The notes under the pieces are model-generated. The model searched no databases and was not told the DNA's origin. It saw only the letters and a program-made list of their open reading frames with translations. From Cytobacillus pseudoceanisediminis (GTDB taxonomy: Bacteria > Bacillota > Bacilli > Bacillales > Cytobacillaceae): DNA of 64,000 nt. Where the stretch lies: contig NZ_CP097349.1 of assembly GCF_023516215.1 (NCBI RefSeq), forward strand, positions 2,666,001 through 2,730,000, given 5' to 3'. Below, one piece after another: positions 28,475 to 37,700 of the stretch; position 1 is the first letter of the stretch; each line of letters opens with the position of its first letter. Position numbers and translations under genes: made by a program.

Positions 28475-28501
28475 ACAATCAGCTAGCAGGCACATACGAT
28501 A
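28475..28501 (+). promoter_or_regulatory. Sigma-K-like promoter of the gerP operon
   Basis: AC (28475-28476), a 16-base spacer and CATACGATA (28493-28501) fit AC-N16/17-CATANNNTA exactly. It lies about 30 bases upstream of gerPA. gerP is sigma-K dependent in B. subtilis, which supports the call. Confidence 0.7.
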
Positions 28502-28531
28502 TACAAGAAATCATTTTAAAGGGTGTTATGT

Positions 28532-28753
28532 ATGCCAGCTATTGTCGGAGTCGCACAGGTCATATCAATCGGAAGCAGTTCTGTCTTCAACATTGGGGAT
28601 GTCTATAAAATCATGCCTGTTTCTAACGCTAAGACCTTTTCAGGCGCTGGATCGTTTAACACAGGGGATGGCCTGAATGTCTACAATCACCGGAGCACAA
28701 CAAACACTTATGATTGTGATGGCGTGGATCAGGGCAATTATTTCAATGCTTAA
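28532..28753 (+). CDS. gerPA: Spore germination protein GerPA
   Basis: 73 residues beginning MPAIVGVAQVISIGSSSVFNIG, with the GerPA/GerPF core KTFSGAGSFNTGDGLNVYN and the ending VDQGNYFNA. GerP proteins are made in the mother cell and help small germinants cross the spore coat. It is first in a tight gerPABCDEF series. An in-frame GTG lies three codons earlier, but ATG 28532 fits family length and follows AAAGGGTG. Confidence 0.92.
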   Translation: MPAIVGVAQVISIGSSSVFNIGDVYKIMPVSNAKTFSGAGSFNTGDGLNVYNHRSTTNTYDCDGVDQGNYFNA

Positions 28754-28765
28754 ACGGGTGATCTT

Positions 28766-29004
28766 ATGAATTTTTATATACAGCAATCCATTCATATTAA
28801 TTTTATTAAGATAGGCGGGATTTCAAACTCTTCCGTCATGCAGATTGGAAGTGCAGGCATAATAAAGCCAGCGTCTTATTTGTATAACACTGGCGGCTTT
28901 ACTGAGCCTGCACCTGAAGCGGAATTGCCAACGCCGGCGGGGCCAGCAGGGGGAGTGTTTTGCTGGCACCTTCTGTCCCTTTGACTGGAGCGCAGAAACG
29001 TTAA
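28766..29004 (+). CDS. gerPB: Spore germination protein GerPB (frameshifted near 3' end)
   Basis: Starts MNFYIQQSIHINFIKIGGISN and continues NSSVMQIGSAGIIKPAS and LYNTGGFTEPAPE, the GerPB pattern. As written the frame ends at 28984 with an atypical tail. Adding one G to the G5 run at 28949-28953 gives AGGSVLLAPSVPLTGAQKR and a stop at 29002-29004, close to the usual GerPB ending. It follows gerPA by 12 bases. The role is in coat permeability to germinants, as for the other GerP proteins. Confidence 0.85.
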
Positions 29005-29034
29005 GTTCATTTTTAATAAAGCGAGGTGGTGCGC

Positions 29035-29646
29035 TTGAATCAGCAATTAAATACCTATCTTCAGCAATTGCATGCTTTTGTGGAGGCACAGGAAAAACGA
29101 ATACGCAGCCTGGAAGCAGCGGTCAAAAAACTTCAGGAAGAGACTGAAGTTCTGAAAAACCGCCCGCCGATGCAGGTCGATCGGATTGAATATAAATTCG
29201 ACCAGCTTAAGGTAGAGTCTCTTGAAGGAACTTTAAATATTGGCTTAAATCCTTCTGAGCTGCAAAACATTGAAGATTTTGCCGTAGATAACAAAAACAT
29301 CAAAGCACCTATTTCGCCTAAGAATCAAATGAAGAGAACAATGGAAATTGAAGATGCCATCTATCAATATTTAGAACGGGAACTTCCTGACATTACAGCT
29401 TCTGTACAGAAGAAGTTAAATGTCAGTGTGGATGATTCCTATATTGCATTTATCAAAGAGGATATCAAAAAGCAGCTGCCTAACAGGATTGACTTCTATA
29501 TTAAACAGCAGCAGGCTTCAAATCGATCAGGGCAGGAAAATGATAACGCAGAAATTATTGAGCTTATTAAAAAGGAAATTTACAATGGAGTCCATGCCTT
29601 TATCTCGCATTTGCCGGAGAATATGAAAGGGATGAATAACGAATGA
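29035..29646 (+). CDS. gerPC: Spore germination protein GerPC
   Basis: About 203 residues. The N-terminal coiled coil (LQQLHAFVEAQEKRIRSLEAAV) precedes VDRIEYKFDQLKVESLEGTLNIGL, the GerPC core. The C-terminal half is helical and charged. TTG 29035 is preferred because GAGGTG lies about eight bases before it; GTG 29026 or 29029 are alternatives. The stop overlaps the gerPD start (ATGA). It is the only large member of the operon and presumably a structural or assembly factor in the coat. Confidence 0.88.
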   Translation: MNQQLNTYLQQLHAFVEAQEKRIRSLEAAVKKLQEETEVLKNRPPMQVDRIEYKFDQLKVESLEGTLNIGLNPSELQNIEDFAVDNKNIKAPISPKNQMKRTMEIEDAIYQYLERELPDITASVQKKLNVSVDDSYIAFIKEDIKKQLPNRIDFYIKQQQASNRSGQENDNAEIIELIKKEIYNGVHAFISHLPENMKGMNNE

Positions 29647-29819
29647 ATTATCAGGTATATAACAGAGATTTGTGTGTTGGCAGCATAAGAGTGCTCGGTG
29701 TATCCAGTTCATCTGTTTTAATGGTGGGAGATACGCAAACGATCCAGCTGGCAGCCACCTTTGATACACCACCAGAATCACTTCTGATTGGGCCGTTTGT
29801 GCCTCTGACACCGGAGTAA
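29643..29819 (+). CDS. gerPD: Spore germination protein GerPD
   Basis: 58 residues, MNYQVYNRDLCVGSIRVLGV then SSSSVLMVGDTQTIQL and the ending PFVPLTPE, which is the GerPD pattern and length. Its ATG overlaps the gerPC stop by four bases, so the two are translationally coupled. It shares the internal SSSSV-x-x-G turn with GerPB and GerPE. The role is coat permeability to germinants. Confidence 0.9.
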   Translation: MNYQVYNRDLCVGSIRVLGVSSSSVLMVGDTQTIQLAATFDTPPESLLIGPFVPLTPE

Positions 29820-29825
29820 GCTGCT

Positions 29826-30224
29826 ATGCTGCAAAGAACTTCATCCGTTGACAGAATCAATATTGACACCATCGCCTTTTCTTCTGTATTTGAAATTGGG
29901 GACTCCTGTTTTATTAAAGGATTCTCCAGAGCAATTGCCGATCAGCGTGAAGCTGAATATTTCAACGCAAAGGAAGGGAATTTTTCAGTCTATCCCGTAT
30001 TCAGTGAACCCATTCCTTTAATCCCAATTGAAGAAGACATAACCATGCAGACAACACAGCTCAATCCGATCATTAGGGTTCAAAACATTGATATTATCGG
30101 GGTTTCCTCATCATCTGTCGTTCATATCGGCAACAGCGGAAATATTTCAATGGAAGCCCGGGTCAAGCATATCCGTCAGGTTTATCCCAAAACGGCGCTT
30201 CTTAAGGATGAAAATTTTTCATAA
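29826..30224 (+). CDS. gerPE: Spore germination protein GerPE
   Basis: 132 residues beginning MLQRTSSVDRINIDTIAFSS. It contains SSVFEIGDSCFIKGFSRAIADQ and later VSSSSVVHIGNSGNISMEARVKHIRQ, so two copies of the S-S-V-x-x-IG turn that marks GerP proteins. Family length is normal. It starts six bases after the gerPD stop. Established role for homologues: spore coat permeability and germination. Confidence 0.9.
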   Translation: MLQRTSSVDRINIDTIAFSSVFEIGDSCFIKGFSRAIADQREAEYFNAKEGNFSVYPVFSEPIPLIPIEEDITMQTTQLNPIIRVQNIDIIGVSSSSVVHIGNSGNISMEARVKHIRQVYPKTALLKDENFS

Positions 30225-30236
30225 AGGATGTTTTAC

Positions 30237-30454
30237 ATGCCAGCTATAATCGGACCGGTACAAATCATCAATGTCGGCGGGGGATTGTGCAATTTGGGGA
30301 CTCCCTTTATATCTCTCCAAAAAGCAATTCAAAATCAACGACCGGACAGGGTGCCGCAAATACGGGCGGCTTAGTCATTACAAACAATGGCCTGAGTGCC
30401 AGCAATGTACTGGATACCAGTCTGGTTGATCAGCCAAATGTCGGCAATAACTAA
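30237..30454 (+). CDS. gerPF: Spore germination protein GerPF (frameshifted)
   Basis: Starts MPAIIGPVQIINVGGG. With one G added to the run at 30279-30283 the frame reads IVQFGDSLYISPKSNSKS and then TGQGAANTGGLVITNN, ending VDQPNVGNN at 30454. That is the 72-residue GerPA/GerPF fold and the usual last gene of the operon. As written it stops after 45 residues. A ribosome site AAAGGATG lies upstream. The break is probably a sequence error, since the remainder is perfectly conserved. Confidence 0.87.
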
Positions 30455-30472
30455 TCCATTATCAGAAATTCA

Positions 30473-30500
30473 GGACGATAGCACATTTGTTATCGTCCTT
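30473..30500. terminator. Bidirectional terminator between gerPF and yisB
   Basis: Perfect 8-bp stem GGACGATA (30473-30480) with TATCGTCC (30491-30498), then TTTTG; the yisB stop codon lies in its right arm. Confidence 0.82.
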
Positions 30501-30801
30501 TTGATTTCCTGTCATTGGACTTTTTGGCTTTCGTTAACTTGGTTGAAGGCTGCTTCCTGATCCATTTCAAATATTTTCGGATTTTATCATCCTGCTGCAA
30601 TAACTCTATTGAATTCAGCCTTACAGCTAGCTCTGCATTCGTATATAAAGCGTGAATCTGCTTATGGCAGGGTATGCATAATTTCGCGGTGGGCAGGAAG
30701 GTGCCTCCCATTTCTTTCGGCGTTAAATGATGGACTGTTATATCAATATCCTCCCGCAGGCATAATTCGCAGGTTCCCGCCTCTATTTGCCTTTTTCCCA
30801 T
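30490..30801 (-). CDS. yisB: HNH endonuclease-like protein (YisB)
   Basis: 103 residues. The zinc-binding CELC and CIPC pairs flank the HNH motif, where VHHLTPKEMGG supplies the catalytic His-His and HKQIH the last His. The C-terminal 30 residues are very basic (KLTKAKKSNDRKSKGR), fitting DNA contact. RBS AAAGGAGG precedes ATG 30801. It sits between gerP and addA as yisB does in B. subtilis, where its function is unknown. No phage or restriction genes adjoin it. Confidence 0.88.
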   Translation of the reverse strand: MGKRQIEAGTCELCLREDIDITVHHLTPKEMGGTFLPTAKLCIPCHKQIHALYTNAELAVRLNSIELLQQDDKIRKYLKWIRKQPSTKLTKAKKSNDRKSKGR

Positions 30802-30864
30802 TGCAAGCCTCCTTTATATTTAAATTACCCTTTATATTGGGGCGGCAGTAAATTTATATTCTCG

Positions 30865-30962
30865 TTTTTGCGCGCGGTGATGTTTCCTTTGCGCGCGGGA
30901 ATTCACTGGTTGTGCGCGGCTTTTCGGCTATTACGCGCAATACCATTCCTAGTAACGCACAA
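30865..30962. repeat. Five GC-rich boxes about 21 bp apart between yisB and addA
   Basis: Short boxes GCGCGCGG (30870), GCGCGCGG (30891), GTGCGCGG (30912), ACGCGCAA (30933) and ACGCACAA (30955) start at intervals of 21, 21, 21 and 22 bases. AT-rich DNA of differing sequence lies between them. The spacing equals two helical turns, so all boxes face the same side of the DNA. They occupy the place of the sbcDC genes of B. subtilis. Confidence 0.7.
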
Positions 30963-30987
30963 AAAACCGGCAAGTTCTCTTGCCGGC
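30961..30987 (-). terminator. Rho-independent terminator of addBA
   Basis: Perfect 8-bp stem CCGGCAAG (30967-30974) with CTTGCCGG (30979-30986); A6 at 30961-30966 is the T-run of the minus-strand transcript. Confidence 0.9.
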
Positions 30988-30992
30988 TTTCC

Positions 30993-33900
30993 CTATAACT
31001 TAAGTGTATGAGCCCCGTCAAAGAAGAATAGGTATCTTTCATTGACTTCTCTCTTTAATATTTGTTCCAATGCTCTGGTGTACATATCAATTTGAACTTT
31101 GTACCTGTTTTCGAGAACGGGTTTGGCTTCAGCAAAGCCTCCCTTAAACCGGCCGCTGATTCCATCCGTTTTATAATCCAGAAGCACCAGGCCCTGCTCA
31201 TCTTCAATTACACAGTCCACAATCCCCTGGATGAGAACCGTTTCATCTTCTCCCTTCCAATCTGAATAGATTTCCCGGGCTGGAAAAGATAGACTGAATG
31301 GGATTTCTCTTCGTACCGATTTAGCCTGAACGATTCTTTGTCCCAGTTTGGTTTCGAAAAACTGTACAATCAGCTGTGGTTCAATGCTGGCATGCTGCTC
31401 TTCTGTCAGCAATTCGTTTTGAAGCATCTCTGCCATTTTGGAAGATATTGTTTCCACAGTTGCAGGCCTGCTGAAATCAATATGCTGCATGACAGCATGC
31501 ATAGCAGTACCCCGTTCAGCTGGAGAAAGAGATTTTTCTTGCATGAATCGAGGCCTGCCAAGCAGGGGTTTATTGATTTTACGGATTAATTCAGTTCCGC
31601 TGTCTTCTTCAGAAAAAATCTCCCGCTGCCGCTTCACTTCCGAAACGGATTGTTTAGATCTAGCTTGAGCAGCCTGCTTAAAGGAATATTTCCAGGAAAG
31701 CTGTTCCTCAACTTTATCCTTATAAGCCGATTCAGCCGGAACAGGTTTTCCTTCATAAACCAATTGCAGCAAATCCGTTTCGCCCTCATTGGCTTCTTCT
31801 GAAAGAACTGCAGCTTCTTCGCTTTTGATTATGGTTATATTCCAGCAGGAAGGGTGTTCAAGTATTTCTGCAGGAACGAGAGGATGAACCGGCCCTTCTC
31901 CTCTCAATGCCTCACAATCTCTATGTCTGACAAGCGATGGACCAATCCAGTCCAGGTAACTGTTTGCAGAAGCCCTGTCATACTCATTCAGGAGCCACTC
32001 TTTATGCTCCGATGCCTGCAGCCACTGATTTAATTTTTTATCTGCACTTTTGACGGACGATACCAGGAAAAGCTTTTCCTTCGCCCTTGTTAAAGCAACA
32101 TATAGGACCCGCATTTCTTCAGCAAGCATTTCCATTTTCTTTTTTCGTTTAAAAGCAATCTGCGGCAAAGAGGGGTAAGAAATTCTCTTCTCGGCATTTA
32201 CATATTTTGCAGCGAATCCAAATTCCTTATCAAGCAAGTATGGCTTTTTCAGATCCATCGTATTAAAATTGCGGGCAAGCCCTGCAATGAAAACGAAAGG
32301 AAATTCCAGCCCTTTGCTGCTGTGGATCGTCATAAGACGGACAACATCTTCCTGCTCACCCAAAGCACGGGCAGCGCCAAGATCATCGCCTCTGTCCCGC
32401 ATTCGTTCAATAAACCTTAAGAAGCGGAATAATCCTCTGAATGATGTTGCTTCATACTGTCTTGCTCTATCGTACAATGCGCGAAGGTTTGCCTGCCTCT
32501 GCTTTCCGCCCGGCATGCCGCCGACGAAATCATAAAATCTGGTTTCTCTATACAGATGCCAAATCAGTTCGGAAAGCGAACCCTGGCGGGCCATCACACG
32601 CCAATCTTTAAGCTGGTCAAAAAACGGCCGCACTTTCTCATATAATTCTTCTGTTTCCAGGGTTGGGTCATTCCGGCAAAAAGAAGTCAATGCTTCATAG
32701 AAAGACCCTCTTTTATTATGGATTCTGATTTGTGCAAGCTCTTCTTCTGTCAGCCCCAAAATAGGAGATCTTAGAACTGATGCCAGCGGAATATCCTGAT
32801 ACGGATTATCAATCACTTTTAGAAGTGACATCATAATCGCTACTTCCGTTGCTTCAAAATAGCCGCTGGAGAGATTGGCATAAACAGGGATTCCCTGCTG
32901 TTTGAACTCCTCCATTATTTGCGGAGCCCATGTCATGGAACGAAGCAGGATGACAATATCCCTGTACTTGGCAGGCCGCCCGGATTCGGTCTTTGTGTTG
33001 TAAACTTCTTTCCGATTCCCAATGATTTCTTTTATTTTCGACGCCATAAATCTGGCTTCGAGCTGTGACTGGGCTAACTCTTCGCTGTCAAAACCCTCAT
33101 CCATTGATTCAGGCTCAGGTTCGTTTTTTTCATTTCCTTCAAGATCAATAATGGCTATTTCCACAGGGTGTTCCTGACTCTCTGAATAAGGTGCTCCTTT
33201 AATAAGCTCAGCTGCCTGATCATACTCAATTTCACCAACAGATGTCCCCATAATTTGCTTAAAAATATAGTTGGTCCCGTGGAGGACTTCTTTACGGCTT
33301 CTGAAATTTCGCGCCAGATCAATTCTAAGGCCTGTCTCTTCTCCGTCCCGTCCGAACCGGGTGTACTTACTCAAAAACAGATTAGGCTCTGCAAGGCGGA
33401 AACGGTAGATCGACTGCTTTACATCGCCTACCATGAAAAGATTCCCGTTTTCTTCTGAATCTGCTGTTACCAGCTGCAAAATAGCTTCCTGCACCATGTT
33501 GGTATCCTGATACTCATCAACCAGGACTTCTTTGAACTGATTTCTGCAGGCAAGAGCTGCTTCTGATGGCAATAGCCTTCCCTCTTCATCTGATGATGAA
33601 AGAATTTCAAGGCAATAATGCTCAAGATCGGCAAAGTCAACCAGCCCTTTTTCAGTTTTAACCTGGTCAAAGCGAATTGAGAATTCTTTAACTAACGAAA
33701 CAAGCGATTCTATATGGGGCTTCATTTCCGCCATGTCACGCATGAAGCTTTCCTGTTTGCGGAAAAACAGTTCTTCCTGCAGGCCGGTTATGATTTTCTT
33801 GGCCTGGTCCCTGAGTTTCTTTGCCTTTTCAACCAGCCCTTCATCATAATCATTGCCTTTACACGTTTTGGCTCTGCCAAAAGACCATGATTGCATCGCT

Positions 33901-34751
33901 TCATATAGCATCGGCCACGAATCGTTTTTCGCTTCGATTAGAGTATTGACAACGTGCAGATCTGCGATAAAGTTTTCTGCTCTCGGAGCCGGTCCTCCAG
34001 GAAGCTTGGTCAGCTCCAGCCCATATTCCAGCAGCTGCCTGGCCCCTTTCAGCTGAAGATCTATATCCTCCAAAAGGGAACGGACAAATGGAAGCTTTTC
34101 AAGACTTTCAACACCGTCCACGTTATACATCTCAACAATTGAATCAAGATATTGATCAGGTGAAGGGTTGGAGCGGGCAAAATCGTATAAGTCCCTTATT
34201 ATATCCTGAAGGGCAGTGTCACTTCTGTCATTTGTAAAAGTATCCACAAGTGCAAAGAATGCTTCGTTTCCCTCTTTACCGTATTCCTCTTCAAAAAGCT
34301 CCTCGAGTACTTCATCCCTTAAGAGCTGTGCTTCTGTTTCATCAGCGATTCGAAATCCGGGATCAATATCGGTCATGTAGTAATATTTACGGATCATCTC
34401 TAAGCAAAATGAATGCAAAGTCGAGATGGATGCCCTGTTTAATAAGCTTACCTGCTTTCTGAGGTGAGCAGACTTCGGATCGGCATTAATCGCTTTTTCA
34501 AGCGCCTCGCCGATTCTGTGCCTCATTTCGGCAGCTGAGGCATTTGTGAAGGTCACAACAAGGAGTTCATCGACATTAATAAGATCTTCATCAGCGATAA
34601 TCTTATTGATAATCCTTTCAACCAAAACAGCCGTTTTCCCTGAACCGGCTGCAGCAGCCACCAGAATATCCTGTCCCTTGGCCATAATTGCTTTCCACTG
34701 GTCATCAGTCCAGGTTGCATCTTCCGGCTTAGGCGGTATGGCCATTTTCAT
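30993..34751 (-). CDS. addA: ATP-dependent helicase/nuclease subunit AddA
   Basis: 1252 residues, normal AddA length. UvrD-type helicase motif I AAAAGSGKTAVLVERI (about residue 30), motif II VLVDEYQDTN, motif III MVGDVKQSIYRFRLA, and late motifs LMTIHSSKGLEFPFVF and VLYVALTRAKEKL. The C-terminal RecB-type nuclease has VLLDYKTDGI. With AddB it resects double-strand breaks and loads RecA at Chi. ATG 34751 is chosen for AAGGAGGTGGAGGGCG; the gene overlaps addB by 23 bases. No frameshift in 3.8 kb. Confidence 0.96.
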   Translation of the reverse strand: MKMAIPPKPEDATWTDDQWKAIMAKGQDILVAAAAGSGKTAVLVERIINKIIADEDLINVDELLVVTFTNASAAEMRHRIGEALEKAINADPKSAHLRKQVSLLNRASISTLHSFCLEMIRKYYYMTDIDPGFRIADETEAQLLRDEVLEELFEEEYGKEGNEAFFALVDTFTNDRSDTALQDIIRDLYDFARSNPSPDQYLDSIVEMYNVDGVESLEKLPFVRSLLEDIDLQLKGARQLLEYGLELTKLPGGPAPRAENFIADLHVVNTLIEAKNDSWPMLYEAMQSWSFGRAKTCKGNDYDEGLVEKAKKLRDQAKKIITGLQEELFFRKQESFMRDMAEMKPHIESLVSLVKEFSIRFDQVKTEKGLVDFADLEHYCLEILSSSDEEGRLLPSEAALACRNQFKEVLVDEYQDTNMVQEAILQLVTADSEENGNLFMVGDVKQSIYRFRLAEPNLFLSKYTRFGRDGEETGLRIDLARNFRSRKEVLHGTNYIFKQIMGTSVGEIEYDQAAELIKGAPYSESQEHPVEIAIIDLEGNEKNEPEPESMDEGFDSEELAQSQLEARFMASKIKEIIGNRKEVYNTKTESGRPAKYRDIVILLRSMTWAPQIMEEFKQQGIPVYANLSSGYFEATEVAIMMSLLKVIDNPYQDIPLASVLRSPILGLTEEELAQIRIHNKRGSFYEALTSFCRNDPTLETEELYEKVRPFFDQLKDWRVMARQGSLSELIWHLYRETRFYDFVGGMPGGKQRQANLRALYDRARQYEATSFRGLFRFLRFIERMRDRGDDLGAARALGEQEDVVRLMTIHSSKGLEFPFVFIAGLARNFNTMDLKKPYLLDKEFGFAAKYVNAEKRISYPSLPQIAFKRKKKMEMLAEEMRVLYVALTRAKEKLFLVSSVKSADKKLNQWLQASEHKEWLLNEYDRASANSYLDWIGPSLVRHRDCEALRGEGPVHPLVPAEILEHPSCWNITIIKSEEAAVLSEEANEGETDLLQLVYEGKPVPAESAYKDKVEEQLSWKYSFKQAAQARSKQSVSEVKRQREIFSEEDSGTELIRKINKPLLGRPRFMQEKSLSPAERGTAMHAVMQHIDFSRPATVETISSKMAEMLQNELLTEEQHASIEPQLIVQFFETKLGQRIVQAKSVRREIPFSLSFPAREIYSDWKGEDETVLIQGIVDCVIEDEQGLVLLDYKTDGISGRFKGGFAEAKPVLENRYKVQIDMYTRALEQILKREVNERYLFFFDGAHTLKL

Positions 34752-37700
34752 CGCCCTCCACCTCCTTCTTGATGATTTCAATCATGTCTTCTTTTGGCTT
34801 AGGCACAAATAACCTGTAATCATTGGTTTCGAGCGATTCGTCAAATTGGCATACAGATTTATAGGCACAAAATGTACATGGTGTTTTTTCCTTCATTTTA
34901 TATGGGGCAATTTTAACATCGCCCTCTGTAATCATATTGCCAGTATTCCTATACATCTTTCTTACGTAGCGGCGCAAATAATCAAACTCCTGCTTGCTTG
35001 CCACTTTTGATCGCTTTGAAAGTGTCCCGTCTTTTTTAAATCCGGCTGAGATAATGGATGAATCGCCTGTCTCAATTGTCTGGTCCATTAACCTGATGAC
35101 ATTTTCATCTCCCAGCAGCAGGCCATTCATTTTAAATTTCTTATAGAGTTCCTGCTCGATATCCTCTAATGTCAGCATTTTTGAAGTGCTGACGATTGGA
35201 TTATGGACATGGAAATAAAGGACTCCTGCCGGATCGGCTTCAGTCCCGATCAAAGAATTGGAATGGGCAATAATGATGTCCAGATACGTGAGCATCTGCA
35301 GAGCAATCCCATAATATACCTCACTGACATTCAAATCCTTGGAGCTGGATTTATAGTCAATTACCCGTAAAAATGTCCCGTTTGTATCCTGAGCCTTGTC
35401 TACTCTGTCAATTCTTCCGACAAGCTCCATTTTAGTCCCATTTTTAAGAGGAAAAACAAGCGAAGGGAGTTCTCCTTTTGGTCCAAACCCCAATTCCAGC
35501 CCCACTGGCGAGAATCCGCTTGATTTGGCATGCTCACTGATAACATAGGAAGCCCTGCTGATGATTTGCTCAAGCTTTCTCTTAATATAGTGATGTCTGT
35601 TCGAGCTTAAAAGAATTTCATTTTGCAGTTTAGGAGCAAGCATTTCAACTGCTTCTTTTGCAAGGATTTCACACTGTTCCCTTGTCATATCTGTCCATGA
35701 AAGCTTCTGGGTCATAACTGTTTCTGCGATAAATTTTAAAGCTGCATGGAATAAATCCCCGATATCCGGAGCTTCTAAGCGGTATACCTGTCTTTCCCGC
35801 AGCCTTAGTCCATGCTGTGCAAAATGGGAAAATGGACAGCTATGGAATAATTCCATCCTGGAAACACTCGCCTGAATATGATCACCATACAATTCTTTAC
35901 TGATGTCTGCGCCAAGCTGAAGTGTCCGGTTTTCATAATTCAGGCTGGAAAGAACCTTTAATGCCGGCCTTCTCCAATGCTCATTGTTAAGATAGCAGTT
36001 ATAAACATCCCACCACAGGTCATAAATTGGATAGCTGCGTTTTTTCAGCTGAAGCTGTGAAGTCAAATACGAAAGTGCAGTATTTAGATTATCCGCATAT
36101 TCCAGCTGCTCCGTTTCCGGCAGTTCTGCCGGATCCGACATGAAGGAATGCTGCCTGCAATCAGGGAATAAATCTCCCAATCTCTTAATATAAGGAGAAG
36201 GCATAAGTGCTTTACCTTCTTCATTTGCCAGCGGGTAACTGATAAAAAGTTTTTCTGATGGAGTAACAAACGCTTTATAGGCTATAAATTCTTCATCAAG
36301 AAGTCGTGTACGGCTTCCTGGCGCCAGTTTCATTCCGTTTGTGTTCAGAATTTCTCTGTCATCATCCGCCAGCACACCGTCCTCTGAGAATTTGGCAGGT
36401 ATTACTCCTTCATTCAGACCAATGACAAAGGCAGCTTTAATATCAGTTAGCCTTGACCTTTCCAAATCGGCCGCCATGACCTGATCGATGGCAGGCGGAA
36501 CAAGTGTAAATCGAAGCGACTCCAGACCGGCATCCAGAACGGAAGCAAAGCGCTTTAGCGTCACTTCTTCTTCACCAAGCATTTCTACATACTGATCGAG
36601 AAGCTCCATAATGGCATTCCATGCTTGTCCATGCTCCCTTGATTTAACAAGGTTCCCTTTTTCCTCTTCAGCTGATTTCCACTTTTCAATCTTCACAGGC
36701 ACATCCAATTCTTCCAGGTATAAAAATAAAGCTTCACAATATCCGCGGCCATCAGCAGCTTTTTTTAAGCGCCTGTGCAGCCTTAATATTGGGCCTGTAA
36801 TCATTTCGCGCAAATCACTTAACTCATCTTCTATTCTCTTCTCGGAATCTGTCTGGGCAACCGCTTCAAACTCCAGCCCCCTGATTCTCCTGTATATCCA
36901 TCTTTTCTTCTTCGTCCATTTGTCTCCTTGAATTCCATAGGCAAGAACATAGTTCTCAAGTCTGTCCATTTGCTCACGAAGCTTGCCGGCGTTTAATTTG
37001 GACGGAAAAATCAGTTCCGTTTTTACTGCTCTGAAGATCGGTTCATACCGCCAATTCCCATTGATGATTTCAAGAGTTGACCTAATTAACTCCACAAGCG
37101 GATGATTCAGCATAGTTCTTTTTTGGTCAATAAAAAATGGGATTTCATAGTCATGGAACACTGTTTCAATCATGTCATGATAATCCTGTCCGTTTCTTGC
37201 AAGTACTGCAATATCACGATAGCGATAGCCATCTGTGCGAACAAGCTTATTTATTTTTCTGGCAACGCCCTCGATTTCAGCCCTCCTGTTGACAGCCTGT
37301 CCGATGTGAATGTCTGCTTCCCCCAGAAATGCCTCAGCAGGCCTGCTGTCAAAATGTGCCTCAAGGTGCCTAAGAGAAGGGCTGCACCACCTTTTTTGCT
37401 CAGTAATGACCATTTCTTCAATACCCAATCTGTTGCGGGAAGCCATTTCTTTGATTGTCTGATAGTTTTCTCCGGCCATTCTGAATAAATGAAGTTCTTC
37501 AGTTGCACTATGTTTAAACTGCTTGTCAAGTGTCAGTGTAATAGTGACGTTTTTACACTGCTTCATCAGCTGTTCAACAATCGAATATTCCTGTGATGTA
37601 AAGCTGTAAAAGCCATCTATATAAACCTCGGCATTTTTTAGATACTCTGAATGGGAGGCCTTTTCAGCAAGAAGGCGGAAGTAGTCTTCTGAATCAGTAT

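Noticed and set aside
28823-29089. 88-codon minus-strand frame across gerPB-gerPC
   Set aside because: It is a shadow of well-recognised gerP genes and lacks a ribosome site.
30490-30801. YisB as part of a restriction or anti-phage system
   Set aside because: No partner methylase, helicase or phage gene is nearby, and the gene sits at its conserved housekeeping position.
30865-30962. CRISPR-like array
   Set aside because: Repeats are only 8 bases, degenerate and spaced 21 bases apart; no cas genes are present.
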